Positions 24,332 to 34,340 are shown, counted from the first letter of the stretch. The stretch: 64,000 bases of DNA from Kitasatospora sp. MAP12-44 (GCF_029892095.1 NZ_JARZAE010000004.1:124001-188000), one strand, 5' to 3'. Notes: generated by a model from the sequence alone, not told the origin. Numbers and translations are program-made.

Positions 24332-24862
24332 AGGTAGGGGACCCTACCGGCACGCCCCTGGGGCAATGTTGTCAAGGGAATCCGCTCTCCGCACACATCA
24401 CCCTCACGCGCTCCGGGTGCTCCCCGATCGCCGCCCCGATGACCGGGATACCGGGGGGCATCCGGCCACACCGCACGACATAGCGCATGCGAACGATCCC
24501 TATGGGTCCCGGCCTTCAGCTGGAGTCGGGCGGATCGTCGGCAGATCGAACCGGTTCAGTCCGACGAAGAGCCGATCTCCCCTGCGGGGGTTGATGTGAG
24601 CTTCGCCACGTAGCCGGGAATTGCGTACCCATGTTCGGTTGCGGCATGGTGAAACTTCTGTCAGGCCCCGCGTACGGCCCGCATGTTGGGCGTCAACTGA
24701 ATACCGATGGTCCGTACGCCGCCCGAACTCCTTGCCCGCACCGGCTCGTCCGGCACTCGGGCAGCGGGCCAGTGCCTCCCGTGACCAGCGCAGGTGGAGG
24801 CCAGTGAACAGGGCATGTTGCGTCCTCACGGTCACGCGGGGTCGACGCTGGAAGGAAACCAT
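24332..24862. other. Long untranslated or intergenic region before lysozyme-like gene
   Basis: 531 bases without a supportable gene. It has a palindrome GAACCGGTTC at 24548-24557 and a small hairpin CCCC-TGC-GGGG near 24580. A long leader before a cell-wall hydrolase raises the question of a c-di-AMP (ydaO) riboswitch, but its conserved core is not seen. Confidence 0.45.
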
Positions 24863-25558
24863 GTGACTCGGATCTCGGTCCGGGGAGTTGCTGTGGCCTC
24901 TGCCACCGCTGTCACCGCCGTCGGTGCCGTCGTGGGTGTGGCGTCGAGCAGCGAGGGCGCTACGCCCCAGTCGGTCGACGTCGCGGGAGCCACCCTCCTC
25001 GCGGACGTGCCGTCAGCCGCCCAGGCACAGACCATCAGCGACAACTTCGCTGTCCAGTCCTCGGCTCAGCAGCAGTCGGCCGACCTCGCCGCACAGAAGG
25101 CCGCGCAGGAGACCGCCCGGCTGAAGGCCGCCGCCGACGCGCAGGCCAAGGCCAACGCCGATGCGCAGGCCAAGGCCGACGCCGCCGCCGCACAGCAGGC
25201 TGCCGCCCGCGCCGCGGCCAAGTCGCAGCTCGCCGCCACGGACTCCGCGCCGCCCGTCGGCTCGTACGCCGGGGGCTCGCCGCAGTCGATCGCGGCCGGG
25301 ATGATGGACAGCACCCAGTTCCAGTGCTTCAGCAACATCGTCACGCGCGAGAGCGGCTGGAACATCACCGCCCGCAACCCCTCCTCCGGCGCGTACGGCC
25401 TGGTGCAGGCGCTGCCCGGTTCCAAGATGGCCTCGGTCGGATCGGACTGGCAGACCAACCCCGCGACCCAGATCAAGTGGGGCCTGGGCTACATGAACAC
25501 CACCTACGGCAGTCCGTGTGACGCCTGGTCGTTCTGGCAGGTCCACCACGCGTACTAG
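24863..25558 (+). CDS. Secreted transglycosylase SLT/lysozyme-like protein
   Basis: 231 residues from a GTG with GGAAGGAAA upstream. A signal-like region (SVRGVAVASATAVTAVGAVV) is followed by an Ala/Gln/Lys coiled coil with repeated DAQAKA units (about residues 70-125), and a C-terminal catalytic-like domain: CFSNIVTRESGWNITARNPS with the Glu, GAYGLVQALPGSKM, then WGLGYMNTTYGSPCDAWSFW. This is the aggregation-promoting-factor/SLT-type fold acting on peptidoglycan. A 12-bp hairpin at 25563-25593 follows the stop. Confidence 0.87.
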   Translation: MTRISVRGVAVASATAVTAVGAVVGVASSSEGATPQSVDVAGATLLADVPSAAQAQTISDNFAVQSSAQQQSADLAAQKAAQETARLKAAADAQAKANADAQAKADAAAAQQAAARAAAKSQLAATDSAPPVGSYAGGSPQSIAAGMMDSTQFQCFSNIVTRESGWNITARNPSSGAYGLVQALPGSKMASVGSDWQTNPATQIKWGLGYMNTTYGSPCDAWSFWQVHHAY

Positions 25559-25562
25559 CCAA

Positions 25563-25593
25563 GCGCTCAGCGGTCGGAGTCACCGCTGAGCGC
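25563..25593 (+). terminator. Hairpin terminator overlapping convergent gene end
   Basis: GCGCTCAGCGGT, 7-base loop, ACCGCTGAGCGC: perfect 12-bp stem five bases after the stop of the lysozyme-like gene. The stem also covers the last codons of the minus-strand TPR frame ending at 25567. Confidence 0.7.
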
Positions 25594-26140
25594 GCGGCGG
25601 ATCGCAGTTGCCTGCTGATGGCGGCCGAGCCCGTCGAGTACCACTGCCTCCATCCGCAGGCACCGCCGCAACTGACCCTCGAAGGCCTCCGGCAGCTCGG
25701 CGGCCAGGCGGCGGTAGATCGCGATGGCCTCCTCCAGCTCCCGTAGCGCGCCTTGCAGACCCTGCGGCCGGCGGCCTCGAACGGAAGCGGAGAGGGAGAG
25801 GCAGCGCGCGAGTTCGGGCTCGTACGCGGCGCGGTCGCCCGCTACCAACCGACGGTAGGAAGTGACCGCCTGCTCGGTGGCGGCCAGGGCCTCCTCGTAG
25901 CGTCCCATGCCCGCCTGATAGAAGCCCAGGTTGCCCACGGACGTCGCGAGGTCGGCCGCGAACGCAGTGGGGTCGGCCCGCGCCAGGCGCCGCCGGACGG
26001 ACAGCGCCTCCTGCTCCGCGGCCACCGCCTCCGCTCCGTGTCCCAGCATCGCGTGGTAGGCGCCGAGATTCGACAGTGCCCGCGCGAGGTCGGGTTCGTG
26101 GGCAGCAGCGTTGCCTGCGGCCAGACGGCGGCAGATCGTT
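25567..26140 (-). pseudogene. TPR-repeat protein, 5'-truncated
   Basis: The frame contains tandem tetratricopeptide-like units with the pattern (D)LA..LSNLG.Y...LG...EA...EQA...RR: examples are LGHGAEAVAAEQEALSVRRR, VGNLGFYQAGMGRYEEALAA and ELEEAIAIYRRLAAELPEAF. Upstream of the only ATG (26049) the same pattern continues (RRLAAGNAAAHEPDLARALS) until a TGA near 26145, so the front of a longer protein has been lost. Large TPR signalling or NB-ARC-type proteins end this way. A 160-residue product from 26049 remains possible. Confidence 0.6.
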
Positions 26141-26268
26141 CTCCGCGGTCAGCACAGCAGAGCCCCGCTGGACGCGAGCGGCCGCGCGGTCCCTAGGGAA
26201 CCCCCCGAGGCGCAGATGGGGGACGTTCCTGATGGTCAACGGGTGGATCGGCTTGGAGCATAGGGATC

Positions 26269-27585
26269 ATGACGACGCATCGACCGAAGCCCAGCTGCGG
26301 CCCTTCCACCTCCCGCCGCCGTTCCACCGTCCTTCGTCTGGCCACCGCCGGCGCCGTCCTCGCACTCGGTGCGGTGACCGCCGTCGGGCCGGCGAGCGCC
26401 GCAGCGCCCTCCGCGGCCTCCCAGCCGTCGTCCCCACCCTCGCCGGCTGCGGCCGCGCGGCACGGCGGCCGACTGCACCTGCCGGCCCCCACCGGCCGCC
26501 ACCCCGTCGGGGAGGTCGCTCTGCACCTGGTCGACCACACGCGTGCCGACCCGTGGCAGCCCGCGCAGCAGCAGCGCGAGCTGATGGTCAGCGTCTTCTA
26601 CCCCGCGAGCCGCCCGACCGGCCGGCCCGCCCCCTACATGCTGCCCGCCGCAGCCGCGCACTTCGACCAGGTGACCGCCGACGACTACCTCGGGCTGCAC
26701 GTGCCCGCCGGCCAGGACTGGGGCGGTACCGCGACGCACGTGCTGCAGGGCGTACCGGTCGCCGACCGGCAGGGCGGGCACCCGGTCCTGATCTACTCTC
26801 CCGGCCTCGGCGAGCCGCGGACCTGGGGCACCACCCTGGTCGCCGACCTCGCCAGCCGCGGCTACGTGGTGGTCACCGTCGACAGCACCTACGAGGCGCC
26901 CGAGGTGCAGTTCCCCAACGGCTCGCTGGCCACCATGGTCCCGCCGGGCGATCCGGACGCCTTCCTGCGCAAGGCGCTGGCCGTGCGCGCCACTGACACC
27001 AGCTTCGTGCTGGACCAACTCGCCGTACTCGACAGCGGCCGGGACCCGGACGCCGACGGGCAACCGCTGCCCGCCGGCCTGGCAGGTGCGCTGGACCTGT
27101 CCGCGGTGGGCATGTTCGGTCACTCGCTGGGCGGCAGCGCCGCCGCCGTCGCCATGGACGCCGACCACCGGATCCGCGCCGGCGTCGACATGGACGGCAA
27201 TCTGACCAACTTCGACAACTCGCTGATGCCGGTGGCCCGGCACGGCCTGGACCGGCCGTTCCTGCTCCTCGGCAAGGACCTCGGCACCATCGACACCGGC
27301 CCGGGCTGGCAGGCCTTCCGCGCCAACACCCCCGGCTGGTCACGCGAGTTGAAGCTGCGCGGCGCCGAGCACGCCTCGTTCACCGACGCGGAGGCGCTGA
27401 TCCCGCAACTGGGCCTGACCCCCGCCGACCGCGCCGACGACATCGGCACCATCGACCCGCGGACCGCGATCCGCACCAACGAGGCCTACCTCGCCGCCTA
27501 CTTCGACCACTGGCTGCGCGGCGGCCCCGGGAAGCTGCTGGACGGGCCGTCCGCGCACTACCCCGACATGGAGTTCGTCAACTGA
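26269..27585 (+). CDS. Secreted PAF-acetylhydrolase-like lipase/esterase
   Basis: 438 residues. An Arg-rich N-terminus and hydrophobic segment (VLRLATAGAVLALGAVTAVG) make a Tat-like or Sec signal peptide, then a Ser/Pro-rich linker. The alpha/beta-hydrolase domain has LMVSVFYPASRP, HPVLIYSPGLGEPRTWGTTL (oxyanion loop), YVVVTVDSTYEAPEVQFP and the nucleophile elbow GMFGHSLGG, with a late His in AEHASFTD. This layout fits the platelet-activating-factor acetylhydrolase family. Confidence 0.85.
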   Translation: MTTHRPKPSCGPSTSRRRSTVLRLATAGAVLALGAVTAVGPASAAAPSAASQPSSPPSPAAAARHGGRLHLPAPTGRHPVGEVALHLVDHTRADPWQPAQQQRELMVSVFYPASRPTGRPAPYMLPAAAAHFDQVTADDYLGLHVPAGQDWGGTATHVLQGVPVADRQGGHPVLIYSPGLGEPRTWGTTLVADLASRGYVVVTVDSTYEAPEVQFPNGSLATMVPPGDPDAFLRKALAVRATDTSFVLDQLAVLDSGRDPDADGQPLPAGLAGALDLSAVGMFGHSLGGSAAAVAMDADHRIRAGVDMDGNLTNFDNSLMPVARHGLDRPFLLLGKDLGTIDTGPGWQAFRANTPGWSRELKLRGAEHASFTDAEALIPQLGLTPADRADDIGTIDPRTAIRTNEAYLAAYFDHWLRGGPGKLLDGPSAHYPDMEFVN

Positions 27586-27629
27586 CCGGCTCCCCTCTCA
27601 GTCCGGTTCGCAGGGCTCGGTGGTCGTGG

Positions 27630-28628
27630 TCAGAACTGCTGGAACGCTGCGGCCACGGCCGCGCGGTCGGCGCCCGCGCGCAGGTGGGCCAGCAGGAGCA
27701 GGCGGGCCTTGAGGGGGTCCAGGTGGCCGGCGCTGATCAGTCCGCGACTGAGGAGGTCCTGCTCGGAGCCGGGGAAGGCGTAGGTCTCGGTGAGGACGGG
27801 GCCGGCGCCGGTGCGGGAGGCGAGGATCACCGGGACGGTGGCTGCGAGCCTCTCCAGCGGCTCGACCCAGCCGGCCGGGAGGTGGCCGGCGCCGAAGGCC
27901 GCCACCACCACGCCCGCGAACCGGCCTTCCAGGCTCTCGAGCAGCGTGCCGTCGTCGCCGAGGCTCGCCGAAATCAGCGCTACCTTCCCGTCGTTGGTGA
28001 ACGGCAGGCCCACGGGGAGCGCCCCGCGCAGGCTCGTGAGCAGGAGGCGCAGGCGTCCCTCGGCGAGGTAGCCGAGGGGGCCGGCGTTCGGGGAGGCGAA
28101 GGCGGCGATGCTGGTGCTGTGGACCTTGCGGACCAGGTGGGCGGCGTGCACGGTGTCGGCGAAGACGACCACGCAGCCGAGCCCGGCGGCGTCGGGGCTT
28201 GCGGCGGTCTGCACGGCGGCCAGCAGGTTGGCCGGCCCGTCCGCCCCGGCGAGGGACGGGTTTCGCATGGCTCCGGTGACGACGACCGGAGCCTGGCCGG
28301 TGTACAGCAGGTCCAGGAGGAACGCGGTCTCCTCCAGGGTGTCGGTGCCCTGGGTGATGACGAAGCCGTCGATCCCGTCGGCCGAGCGCTCGTTGAGCAG
28401 CTGGGCCAGCTCCGCGATGTCGTCGATCAGGAGCGAGGCGCCGGGCTTCTGCCGGAAGTCCAGCACATCTACTCGCGCCCATCGGTCCAGCCCCGGCACT
28501 GCCGCCACCAGGTCGGCCGCCGTCAACCGGGGTACCACTCCCCCGCCGGCGCCCGCAGGGGAGGTCATGGCGATGGTCCCGCCGAGCGTCACCACGAGGA
28601 CGGTCGGCAGCGGAGCGTCAGAAGGCAC
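27630..28628 (-). CDS. L-asparaginase, type I/II
   Basis: 332 residues. Both active-site signatures are present: VTLGGTIAMTS near the N-terminus (catalytic Thr) and FVITQGTDTLEETAFLLD (Thr-Asp pair). GAMRNPSLAGADGPANLL and the C-terminal VILASRTGAGPVLTETYAFP also fit. It hydrolyses L-asparagine to aspartate and ammonia. GTG 28628 with AAAGGG upstream; the open frame extends further but without homology. No signal peptide, so cytoplasmic. Confidence 0.92.
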   Translation of the reverse strand: MPSDAPLPTVLVVTLGGTIAMTSPAGAGGGVVPRLTAADLVAAVPGLDRWARVDVLDFRQKPGASLLIDDIAELAQLLNERSADGIDGFVITQGTDTLEETAFLLDLLYTGQAPVVVTGAMRNPSLAGADGPANLLAAVQTAASPDAAGLGCVVVFADTVHAAHLVRKVHSTSIAAFASPNAGPLGYLAEGRLRLLLTSLRGALPVGLPFTNDGKVALISASLGDDGTLLESLEGRFAGVVVAAFGAGHLPAGWVEPLERLAATVPVILASRTGAGPVLTETYAFPGSEQDLLSRGLISAGHLDPLKARLLLLAHLRAGADRAAVAAAFQQF

Positions 28629-28833
28629 GGTCGGGACCCTTTCGAGTGCGGAACCTGGCACAGGGTCACGTCCGTGACGACGGCTGTCCAGGTTGCCGTA
28701 CCGAGCATAGGACCGAGCATAGGTCTGCTGCTGGACGGTAACCTGGTCGGCCACCGGCTGGGCCACGGGCCAACCGGTGACCGTCCAGCACCTGGTCCTC
28801 CTTCTCAGGGATGCCGCCGCCCGCCCGCGGCGT

Positions 28834-30204
28834 TCACTTGGCGAGCAGGTCGACGTTGCCGTCGAACTGCCAGAGCGGGTTCGGCACCGGCTTTCCCCCA
28901 CTGACGATCAGGAAGTAGCCGTTCACCTCCACCGGGCCGTCCCCGTCGGCGGTGTACCGCCCGTTCGCGGAGACATCGAGCTGGTAGATGGCCTGGGCGG
29001 AGGCGTTGTAACCGGGGACGTTCCAGGTGACCGTGCAGCGCCAGTCGTTGCCCGATCCCTCCTGGGCGCCGAGTCCTTCGCTCTTGTCGCAGGCCGCCGA
29101 GGTCTGCAACTGCGCTTCGGTGACCGGTGGCTGGCGCATCTGCGCCTGCTGGAACCGGTAGAGGTGGGCGAACGCCGTGGCCACCGACTGCTGCACCTTG
29201 GCCTGGTCGATGCCGGAACCGCTCGCCCCGGTCGTCACCGCGAAAACCGCGACCGTCGCGGCCAGCACGCCGGCCAGCGGGATGACACCCAGGGTCAGCA
29301 CCCTGCGTCCGGCGCCGTCGTTGTTGAGATTGGTGAAGTCCCGGCGGCGGAAGAGCAGGTAGGCCAGCGCCGTCGCGACGACCGCCCACACCAGGCTGAC
29401 CCCGACACCGATCAGCAGGGGCCCGAGTTGCCGGGGATCGGCGAAGAGGCCGTTCCAGGAGATGAAGGCGTAACCCGGCAGGGCCAGGCGCACCGGGACC
29501 GGCAGCGGCAGCATCTGCGCCACCTGCATCCCGAGGGCGGCGAGCATGGGCAGCAGCAGGCCCATCGGGGATCGGCCCAGGGCGACGGACCCGAGCAGCC
29601 CGAGGCCCGCCAGGGCGAGTGTCGGCGCCAGCACGCTGACCCAGGCCAGCAGGACGTTTACGGCCGCGTCCCCGCCGGATATCAGGTGGCCGTCCAGCCC
29701 GACGAGCGGCTGGTTCCCCTCCGCGAGCAGTCCGCCGAAGACGCTGGAGACGGCCAGGCCGGTCACCAGCAGCCCGATCACGGTGACGCTGGCGATCGCC
29801 TTGGCGACGAAGATGCGCCGGTGCGAGCGGACCGCGATGAGCAGATGGCGCCAGGTGCCCAGCCGGTCCTCGGAGGCGAACACGTCGCCGGCGACCATGG
29901 ACGTGACCAGCGGCAGCGCCCACGTGCCGGCGAAGCCGAGCACCACCAGCGACCCGGCCCAGCCGGTGGCGTGCATCCACCGGCCGAACAGGGTGTCCGA
30001 CGGCAGCGTGCTCTGCTGGTCGATCGCGAAGACCATCAGGCCCGGACCGAGCCAGCACAGCCCGATCAGCAGGCGGACCCGCCAGGCGGAGAACTGCTTG
30101 ATCAACTCGAAGCGCAGGATGCGGGCCACCGGGACCGGGCGCGTGCCCGCTGTCCCGGCCCCGGCTGCCCCGGCGGCGGGGGCGGGGGCGACGGTCGTGG
30201 TCAT
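28834..30204 (-). CDS. ABC transporter permease with C-terminal exported domain
   Basis: 456 residues. An Ala/Pro N-terminus, then about six hydrophobic segments (LLIGLCWLGPGLMVFAI, WALPLVTSMVAGDVFASE with the typical ABC-2 EDRLGTWRHLL, VIGLLVTGLAVSSVFGGLL, and others). After a last helix (GVIPLAGVLAATVAVFAVTT) a 130-residue soluble domain has Cys pair SAACDKSEG and WRCTVTWNVPGYNASAQA. Overlaps the ATPase gene by four bases (ATGA). An ABC-2-type exporter half; the exported domain resembles DUF4333-like actinobacterial folds, which is a guess. Confidence 0.82.
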   Translation of the reverse strand: MTTTVAPAPAAGAAGAGTAGTRPVPVARILRFELIKQFSAWRVRLLIGLCWLGPGLMVFAIDQQSTLPSDTLFGRWMHATGWAGSLVVLGFAGTWALPLVTSMVAGDVFASEDRLGTWRHLLIAVRSHRRIFVAKAIASVTVIGLLVTGLAVSSVFGGLLAEGNQPLVGLDGHLISGGDAAVNVLLAWVSVLAPTLALAGLGLLGSVALGRSPMGLLLPMLAALGMQVAQMLPLPVPVRLALPGYAFISWNGLFADPRQLGPLLIGVGVSLVWAVVATALAYLLFRRRDFTNLNNDGAGRRVLTLGVIPLAGVLAATVAVFAVTTGASGSGIDQAKVQQSVATAFAHLYRFQQAQMRQPPVTEAQLQTSAACDKSEGLGAQEGSGNDWRCTVTWNVPGYNASAQAIYQLDVSANGRYTADGDGPVEVNGYFLIVSGGKPVPNPLWQFDGNVDLLAK

Positions 30205-31163
30205 CGGTCGGCCTCCTGCTCGATCAGGGCGAGGAACGCGGCTTCCAGCGGTGAGACGACGGGCGCCAACTCGCGCACCGCGATGTCGTCGCGCACCAGT
30301 CGGGCCACGAGTGCGTCCATGGCTGCCACCCGTGCGCGGACGACGATCAGGTCGGTGTCCGGTCGCACCGGGGCGTCGTCGCCGTCGCCGTCGATGATGC
30401 GGATACCGGGCGCTCCGGCCGCGACCACGCGAGCGGCGGACGGATCCGACGCGCGCAGCCGGTAGTCGAGTTCGCGGTTGTCATCGGAGAGCTTTGATAT
30501 CGGTCCGGAGAAGACCACGCGCCCGGTGGCCAGGATGGTGACTTCGGAACACAGCGCCTCCAGATCGTCCATCCGATGGCTGGACATCACGACCGTGACG
30601 CCTTCGGCGGCCAGCCGGCTGAGCACACCGTGCACGTGCTTCTTGCCGACCGGGTCCAGGCCGTTGGACGGCTCGTCGAGCACCAGCAGCCGTGGCTTGG
30701 TCAGCAGCGCCGCGGCCAGCCCCAACCGCTGGCGCATGCCCAGGGAGAAGCCGCGGACCTTGGCGTCGGCGGCGTCGGTGAGCCCGACCTGCTCCAATGC
30801 CTCCTCGACACCCGTGGCGGGCGCGTCGTCAGGGCGCAGCGCGAGGAGCGTTGCAAGGTTCTGCTTCGCGGTGAGCGTGGGGTAGAGGCCGGGCCCGTCG
30901 ACGAACCCGGAGACACCGTCAGGCGCGGCAGGCGCGCGTCCCAGCGGAGTGCCGAGGATCTCCAGACTCCCTTCGTCGGCGACGGCCAGGCCCAGCAGCA
31001 GGCCGAGGAGCGTGGTCTTGCCGGCCCCGTTCGGGCCGACCAGGCCGTGGATCTGACCCTGCGTCATGCTCACATCGATATGGTCGAGGGCGACGACATC
31101 ACCGAAGACTTTGGTGATGCCGCGGCCTCGAACCGCGACGGGTGTGTCCATCCGTTCATCCAT
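30201..31163 (-). CDS. ABC transporter ATP-binding protein
   Basis: 320 residues with all ABC motifs: Walker A GLVGPNGAGKTTLLGLLLG, signature GFSLGMRQRLGLAAALL, Walker B RLLVLDEPSNGLDP, and H-loop VVMSSHRMDDLEAL. The C-terminal 90 residues form the regulatory domain typical of drug/ABC-2 exporters. It is the first gene of the pair; its stop overlaps the permease start. Substrate unknown. Confidence 0.93.
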   Translation of the reverse strand: MDERMDTPVAVRGRGITKVFGDVVALDHIDVSMTQGQIHGLVGPNGAGKTTLLGLLLGLAVADEGSLEILGTPLGRAPAAPDGVSGFVDGPGLYPTLTAKQNLATLLALRPDDAPATGVEEALEQVGLTDAADAKVRGFSLGMRQRLGLAAALLTKPRLLVLDEPSNGLDPVGKKHVHGVLSRLAAEGVTVVMSSHRMDDLEALCSEVTILATGRVVFSGPISKLSDDNRELDYRLRASDPSAARVVAAGAPGIRIIDGDGDDAPVRPDTDLIVVRARVAAMDALVARLVRDDIAVRELAPVVSPLEAAFLALIEQEADR

Positions 31164-31188
31164 CCCTCAGCTGGCACTCAGCTGATCC

Positions 31189-31212
31189 TGAAGAACCCGA
31201 TCCTGAAGAAGC
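31189..31212. repeat. Direct repeat GATCCTGAAGAA
   Basis: Two copies about 15 bases apart, just upstream of the ABC ATPase gene, in a region otherwise without features. Confidence 0.5.
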
Positions 31213-31267
31213 TGAGCCTGGTGCATGACGCGCAACCTCGAGGGCATCCGCCCCGGCCCGCGAACGC

Positions 31268-31305
31268 GGCGCCGGGTGGTGCACCGCAGTGCACCACCCG
31301 GCGCC
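31268..31305 (-). terminator. Strong hairpin, 17-bp stem
   Basis: GGCGCCGGGTGGTGCAC, loop CGCA, and the exact complement. It lies about 90 bases downstream (minus strand) of the stop of the phosphoesterase gene at 31397 and upstream of the ABC pair, so it should insulate the two units. Confidence 0.75.
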
Positions 31306-31312
31306 CCTGTCG

Positions 31313-31348
31313 CGATGCGGATCAGCCGCGATCAGCTGATCCGCATCG
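31313..31348 (-). terminator. Second hairpin, 14-bp stem
   Basis: CGATGCGGATCAGC, 8-base loop, GCTGATCCGCATCG. It comes first after the phosphoesterase stop and stands in tandem with the hairpin at 31268-31305. Confidence 0.65.
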
Positions 31349-31359
31349 GACTCGGCGAA

Positions 31360-31399
31360 CTCGTCCGACTCGTCTGACTCGTCCGACTGGTCAGACTCA
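31360..31399. repeat. Degenerate 9-bp tandem repeat (GACTCGTCC)
   Basis: Four to five head-to-tail copies of GACTCGTC(C/T), the last diverging to GACTGGTCA and GACTCAGCT at the stop codon of the phosphoesterase gene. Confidence 0.65.
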
Positions 31400-34144
31400 G
31401 CTGACGTTCATCGCGGTGTCGTCGAGGACGAACGAGGTCTGGTACTGGTTGTCCTCGGCGCCGGTGAACTTCAACGTCACCTGCTGGCCGGCGTACGCGC
31501 CGAGGCTGAAGGTGTGCTGCGCGTATCCGGTGTTGTGGTTGAGGTTGGAGTAGGTGGCCAAGGTGCCCAGGACGGTGCCGGCGCTGTTGAGCACCTGCAC
31601 CTTGAGGGTGTCGTAGGCGGTGGTCTTCGAGGTCTCGGCCGTGTTGATGTGCAGCCAGAAGCTGAAGTTGTAGTTGGTGCAGCCGCTGGGCAGGGTGACG
31701 GTCTGGGCCAGGGTGTCGGTGGTGGTCTTGCCCCAGCCGTCGAGCCAGGCGTCATAGGTGCCGCTGCGCGGCGGTTCGAGGGTGCTGCTGTTGATCACTT
31801 GGACCGGGCTGTGCGTCGAAGTGACCGTCCACGGAGCGGGGTTGGAGCTGCCGTTCTCGAAGCCCGCGTTGCCGAGCAGCTGCTGCGCCTGGCAGCCCGT
31901 GCCGGTGGGGGTGGCCGTCGCCTCGTTGCTCGCCGCCCCCTCGCCCACACCGTTCACCGCGGTGACGGTGTAGTAGTAGGCCTGACCGGCGGTCAGCCCC
32001 GTGTCCGTGCACGAGGTCACCGCGCCCAGGCCGCTGCAGCCGCCGCCGGTCAGCAGCGTCTCGCCGCCGCTGGCGGTGCCGCGGTACACCTTGTACGAGG
32101 TGACGTTCTCTCCGCCGGTGTTGGCCGGCGGCGTCCAGCTCAGCGCGGCCTGCCCGGTGCCGGGTGTCGCCGTCAGGCCGGTGGGCGCGCCCGGTACCGT
32201 CGCGGCGATCGGCGAGGCGGTGATGGTCACCGTCGAGGATGCGGAGTTCGCCGGCGAGGCGCTGTCGGTGACGGTCAGCGTCGCGGTGTAGGTACCCGCG
32301 GTGCTGTAGGTGTGGCTCGGGTTCTGGGTCGTGCTGGAGGCCCCGTCACCGAAGTTCCAGCTGTAGCTGTACGCCGGGGTGCCACCGGTGCCGGTGCCGG
32401 TGAAGCCGACGCTCAGCGGCACCTGACCGGAGGTCGGCGTGGCCGAGGCGGTGGCCGCCAGCGGGTTGCCGACGGCGCTGACCGTGGTCGTCACCTGTGA
32501 CGTCGCGGTGTTGGCCGGCGAGGCGCTGTCGGTGACGGTCAGCGTCGCGGTGAAGGTACCCGCGGTGCTGTAGGTGTGGCTCGGGTTCTGGGTCGTGCTG
32601 GAGGTCCCGTCACCGAAGTTCCAGCTGTACGTGTACGGGGCCGTACCGCCGGTGGCCGAGCCGGTGAAGGTCTCCGTCAGCGGCGCGTTGCCGGTGCTCG
32701 GTGACCCCTTGGCGCTCGCGGACAGCGGGGTCGAGCCCTGGACCCAGAAGTCCTCGAGCGGGTCGCCGAGCGCGGCCTGGTCCGCGGTCGTCATCGGGAA
32801 CGTGGACGAGCCGAGGTTGTCGTTCGGGTCGATGACGCCGGAGTGCACGTTCTCCATCGTGCGCTCCATCGCCGCGAGCACGTTGCCCGTGGTGTACGCC
32901 ACGTGCGAGACGTAGCCCTGCTTGACGTAGGTCGGCGACCCGATGACGAGCAGCGGCACGCGGTAGGTGTTGCTGACGTGGTCCGGGCCGTTGTTGCCGT
33001 TCTGGGTGTCGTCCTCGGTGACGACGATCAGGGTGTTGTTCTTGTAGGTCGGGTTGCTCATGATCGAGTTGACGATGTTGTTCGTCGCGGTGTCGTTACC
33101 GGAGATGTCCTGGTAGGTGCCGGGGTGGTCGTTGAACAGCTCGACGTAGTTGTAGGCCGGCATCCCGTTGGTGTTGATGAAGTTGAGGTAGTCGTTGGCG
33201 ACCGTGCTGTCGGGAATGCTCTGGTTCTGGCAGGTGTACTCGTTGGTGTGCAGCTCTTCGGGTATGTTCGTGCCCGGGCGGTTGGGCGGCAGGACTTCGA
33301 CCTTGCCATCGGCCGGGTTCTTCCAGTAGCCGCTGCCGCTGTTGAGCATCCAGTAGATGTCACCGTTCATGATGAACGTGTACGGGCTGGTGCCACTGCT
33401 GGTGCCGGACGGAGCCGTGCAGGCGTTGGTGCCCTCGTCCGTGGGACCCTGGGAGCTCTGCAGGAAGCGGTCGAACTGGGTGCCGTTCGAGGGGTACGAC
33501 TGCTGCTGGCTGCTGGACGAGGACTGCCCCGAGAACAGGAACCAGTGGTTGGGGCCGGACGGCGGCTGAACGCCGGTGCTGTACGAGTCGGACAGCGAGT
33601 AGGTCTTGGCCAGCTGGTGCAGGGCCGGCACGGAGCTGATGTGGTTGGTGCTCTGCACCTGGCCGTTGCAGCTGGGGCTGATCGTGGTCGCGCAGTCGCC
33701 GAGGTAGTCGTCGAAGGTGTGGTTCTCCCGGTAGATGACCACGAAGTGCTGGAACGGCGGGAAGTACGGCGCCAGCGGGTTCACCGCCGTGGCGGGCTTC
33801 CCCACGACCGTCTGCTTGTCACCGACCTTCTGCATGACGGTCTTGTTGGTGATCTTGAGGTTCTTCGGCTGCGGGAACTTGGCGAACTCCACGCCGGGCG
33901 CGGCGAACACCGCGCCGGAGCAGTCGAAGTCGTCCGGCTTGTAGGTCTGCGGACGCTGACCGACCGGCAGGTTCTTGGCGTTCGCCGGGCTCGTCGCCGG
34001 GTTCCACCCCTTCAGCGTGCACGAGCCGACACCGGTTGTGGGGCGCTTGGCGGCGGCCCCCTCGGCGGTGGCCAACGAGGCCCCCGCCAACGTGACGACG
34101 GCGAGCAGAGCCACACTCGCCGATCTCTTCTTCCACTTTCTCAT
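31397..34144 (-). CDS. Secreted phosphoesterase/phospholipase C-like protein with PKD, FN3 and C-terminal beta domain
   Basis: 915 residues. Signal peptide [20 protein letters not shown] to about 37. Residues about 110-460 are a PF04185-type phosphoesterase: [17 protein letters not shown] (metal-binding Glu-Asn), [32 protein letters not shown]. Two PKD domains follow (each with YSWNFGDG and SHTYSTAGT), nearly identical to each other, then a FN3 domain ([20 protein letters not shown]) and a C-terminal jelly-roll-like domain ([18 protein letters not shown]). An extracellular or wall-bound phosphate-releasing enzyme with adhesive modules. Followed by tandem hairpins. Confidence 0.88.
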   Translation of the reverse strand: MRKWKKRSASVALLAVVTLAGASLATAEGAAAKRPTTGVGSCTLKGWNPATSPANAKNLPVGQRPQTYKPDDFDCSGAVFAAPGVEFAKFPQPKNLKITNKTVMQKVGDKQTVVGKPATAVNPLAPYFPPFQHFVVIYRENHTFDDYLGDCATTISPSCNGQVQSTNHISSVPALHQLAKTYSLSDSYSTGVQPPSGPNHWFLFSGQSSSSSQQQSYPSNGTQFDRFLQSSQGPTDEGTNACTAPSGTSSGTSPYTFIMNGDIYWMLNSGSGYWKNPADGKVEVLPPNRPGTNIPEELHTNEYTCQNQSIPDSTVANDYLNFINTNGMPAYNYVELFNDHPGTYQDISGNDTATNNIVNSIMSNPTYKNNTLIVVTEDDTQNGNNGPDHVSNTYRVPLLVIGSPTYVKQGYVSHVAYTTGNVLAAMERTMENVHSGVIDPNDNLGSSTFPMTTADQAALGDPLEDFWVQGSTPLSASAKGSPSTGNAPLTETFTGSATGGTAPYTYSWNFGDGTSSTTQNPSHTYSTAGTFTATLTVTDSASPANTATSQVTTTVSAVGNPLAATASATPTSGQVPLSVGFTGTGTGGTPAYSYSWNFGDGASSTTQNPSHTYSTAGTYTATLTVTDSASPANSASSTVTITASPIAATVPGAPTGLTATPGTGQAALSWTPPANTGGENVTSYKVYRGTASGGETLLTGGGCSGLGAVTSCTDTGLTAGQAYYYTVTAVNGVGEGAASNEATATPTGTGCQAQQLLGNAGFENGSSNPAPWTVTSTHSPVQVINSSTLEPPRSGTYDAWLDGWGKTTTDTLAQTVTLPSGCTNYNFSFWLHINTAETSKTTAYDTLKVQVLNSAGTVLGTLATYSNLNHNTGYAQHTFSLGAYAGQQVTLKFTGAEDNQYQTSFVLDDTAMNVS
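32250..32630. repeat. Near-identical PKD-coding repeats, 264-bp period
   Basis: A segment of about 115 bases starting at 32250 is repeated almost base for base from 32514. It encodes the end of each PKD domain. High DNA identity points to recent duplication or gene conversion within the gene. Confidence 0.8.
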
Positions 34145-34340
34145 CGAACCCCTCCGTACATGACGTGGCACGGTCAGATGACTACGGTCCGTATGGTCGC
34201 GGCGAAACGGACGCCGAGCAAGTAGATGCGCGTAGATTTCTCAAGAACCGAGGGTTTTCGTCTCGCGTTCGTCCCCCGTTGCCGGAAGGTTCGACGGTTC
34301 TTGGACAGGTCGGCCTGGCTCTCGGCCGGACACCGGGTCG

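Noticed and set aside
24565-24600. Single CRISPR-like repeat (CTCCCCTGCGGGGG)
   Set aside because: Only one copy, no spacer array and no cas genes.
24600-24862. c-di-AMP (ydaO) riboswitch before the lysozyme-like gene
   Set aside because: The position is typical for this riboswitch, but its conserved core segments could not be found by reading; a covariance search would be needed.
28777-30465. 562-codon plus-strand frame opposite the ABC genes
   Set aside because: Repetitive Gln/Arg/Gly composition and no homology pattern; the ABC motifs are on the other strand.
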